Assembly: GCA_965602225.1 (NCBI GenBank)
Contig: CBFCYE010000019.1
Span: 1-50,820, forward strand
Reading direction: 5' to 3'
DNA length: 50,820 nt
Origin: Tenderia sp965602225
Lineage (GTDB): Bacteria; Pseudomonadota; Gammaproteobacteria; Tenderiales; Tenderiaceae
The number at the start of each line of letters is the position of its first letter. Position 1 is the first letter of the stretch. The notes below the pieces were generated by a model. The model did no database searches and had not been told where the DNA came from. It saw only the letters and a list, made by a program, of their open reading frames with translations. The position numbers and the translations under genes are program-made. Shown here one piece after another: positions 50,644 to 50,820 of the stretch.

Positions 50644-50820
50644 TTCGTCCCCTGAAATTAATTGTCAAAACAGTCTGGTGCGCGCTGTTGGAGCCATTGC
50701 TGTTGAAACTTAACAAATCAAACCTATTTGCCTTGGTTTAGGTGGGTATTGTTAAAGTTTAGCTAACAAAATGCGCTAACCTATTGTTAGACTAAGATTC
50801 TTTCCTGGTTATACACAAAA
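50644..50820. other. Terminal intergenic stretch
   Basis: No gene is seen. Near 50750-50795 there are repeated GTTA/TAAC words (GTTAAAGTTTAGCTAAC; TAACCTATTGTTA) that could be operator-like, but nothing downstream is visible to support this. Confidence 0.4.

Overview
This window looks like a core-chromosome segment of a gammaproteobacterium. The evidence is a set of genes typical of that class (TrmO, DUF3025, DUF3581, UPF0149, EfpL, SelO, RapA, YceH, TruC, TmcA, GreB) and the conserved neighbourhood DsbA / EngB / PolA / DUF2782. Multihaem and monohaem c-type cytochromes, a cytochrome c peroxidase and a truncated haemoglobin suggest a respiratory, redox-versatile lifestyle. The genus cannot be fixed from the sequence alone.

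Layout. 1-4.2 kb: a tRNA-Asp cut by the window edge, a tail-anchored unknown protein, DUF3025-TrmO, DUF3820, an RNA-methyltransferase-like protein and a group II truncated haemoglobin. 4.2-7.2 kb: a multi-pass membrane protein with a TPR-like tail, and a TorF-family porin preceded by a σ54-type promoter with two NtrC-like sites. 7.2-14 kb: housekeeping genes (SelO, EfpL, UPF0149, DUF3581, a phosphohexomutase, a receiver-like protein, a HIT protein) and a 58-residue protein missed by length filters. 14-16 kb: a more AT-rich stretch with a GST and a Fic protein. 16.3-21 kb: dihaem peroxidase, lipoprotein, RapA. 21-23.5 kb: a tightly packed operon YceH-TruC-DsbA/FrnE-like-GIY-YIG. 23.5-25 kb: a dihaem cytochrome c (DHC) with a small four-helix, histidine-bearing membrane protein. 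25-31 kb: a Tim44-domain protein, then an operon of CHASE2 nucleotide cyclase, SH3 protein, M48 lipoprotein protease and FadL-like channel. 31.2-33.4 kb: a cytochrome operon in which a cytochrome b561-DHC fusion, an SHP-type cytochrome (DUF1924) and a free DHC are co-oriented. 33.6-42.3 kb: NYN protein, a 60-residue protein, B12/radical SAM enzyme, TmcA, GreB, and several hypothetical or small proteins. 42.3-50.8 kb: EEP hydrolase, acetolactate synthase-like enzyme, DsbA, stand-alone cyclic-nucleotide-binding protein, EngB, a 0.7 kb RNA-rich gap, PolA, DUF2782.

The most striking non-coding signal is the engB-polA gap (46708-47422). It holds two almost identical ~163-bp repeats. Read on the minus strand, each encodes a four-hairpin RNA with cytosine-rich (anti-Shine-Dalgarno-like) loops, ending in a Rho-independent terminator. 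A third, divergent RNA with CUCC-type loops lies next to them. All three share an upstream TTGAACTT element with a TC-rich element 16-17 bases further on. This is the locus where Spot 42 (enterics) and ErsA (Pseudomonas) lie, so it appears to be an expanded family of sRNAs at the polA locus.

All assignments come from reading the sequence. Family names rest on recognised motifs and gene order, and no searches were run.
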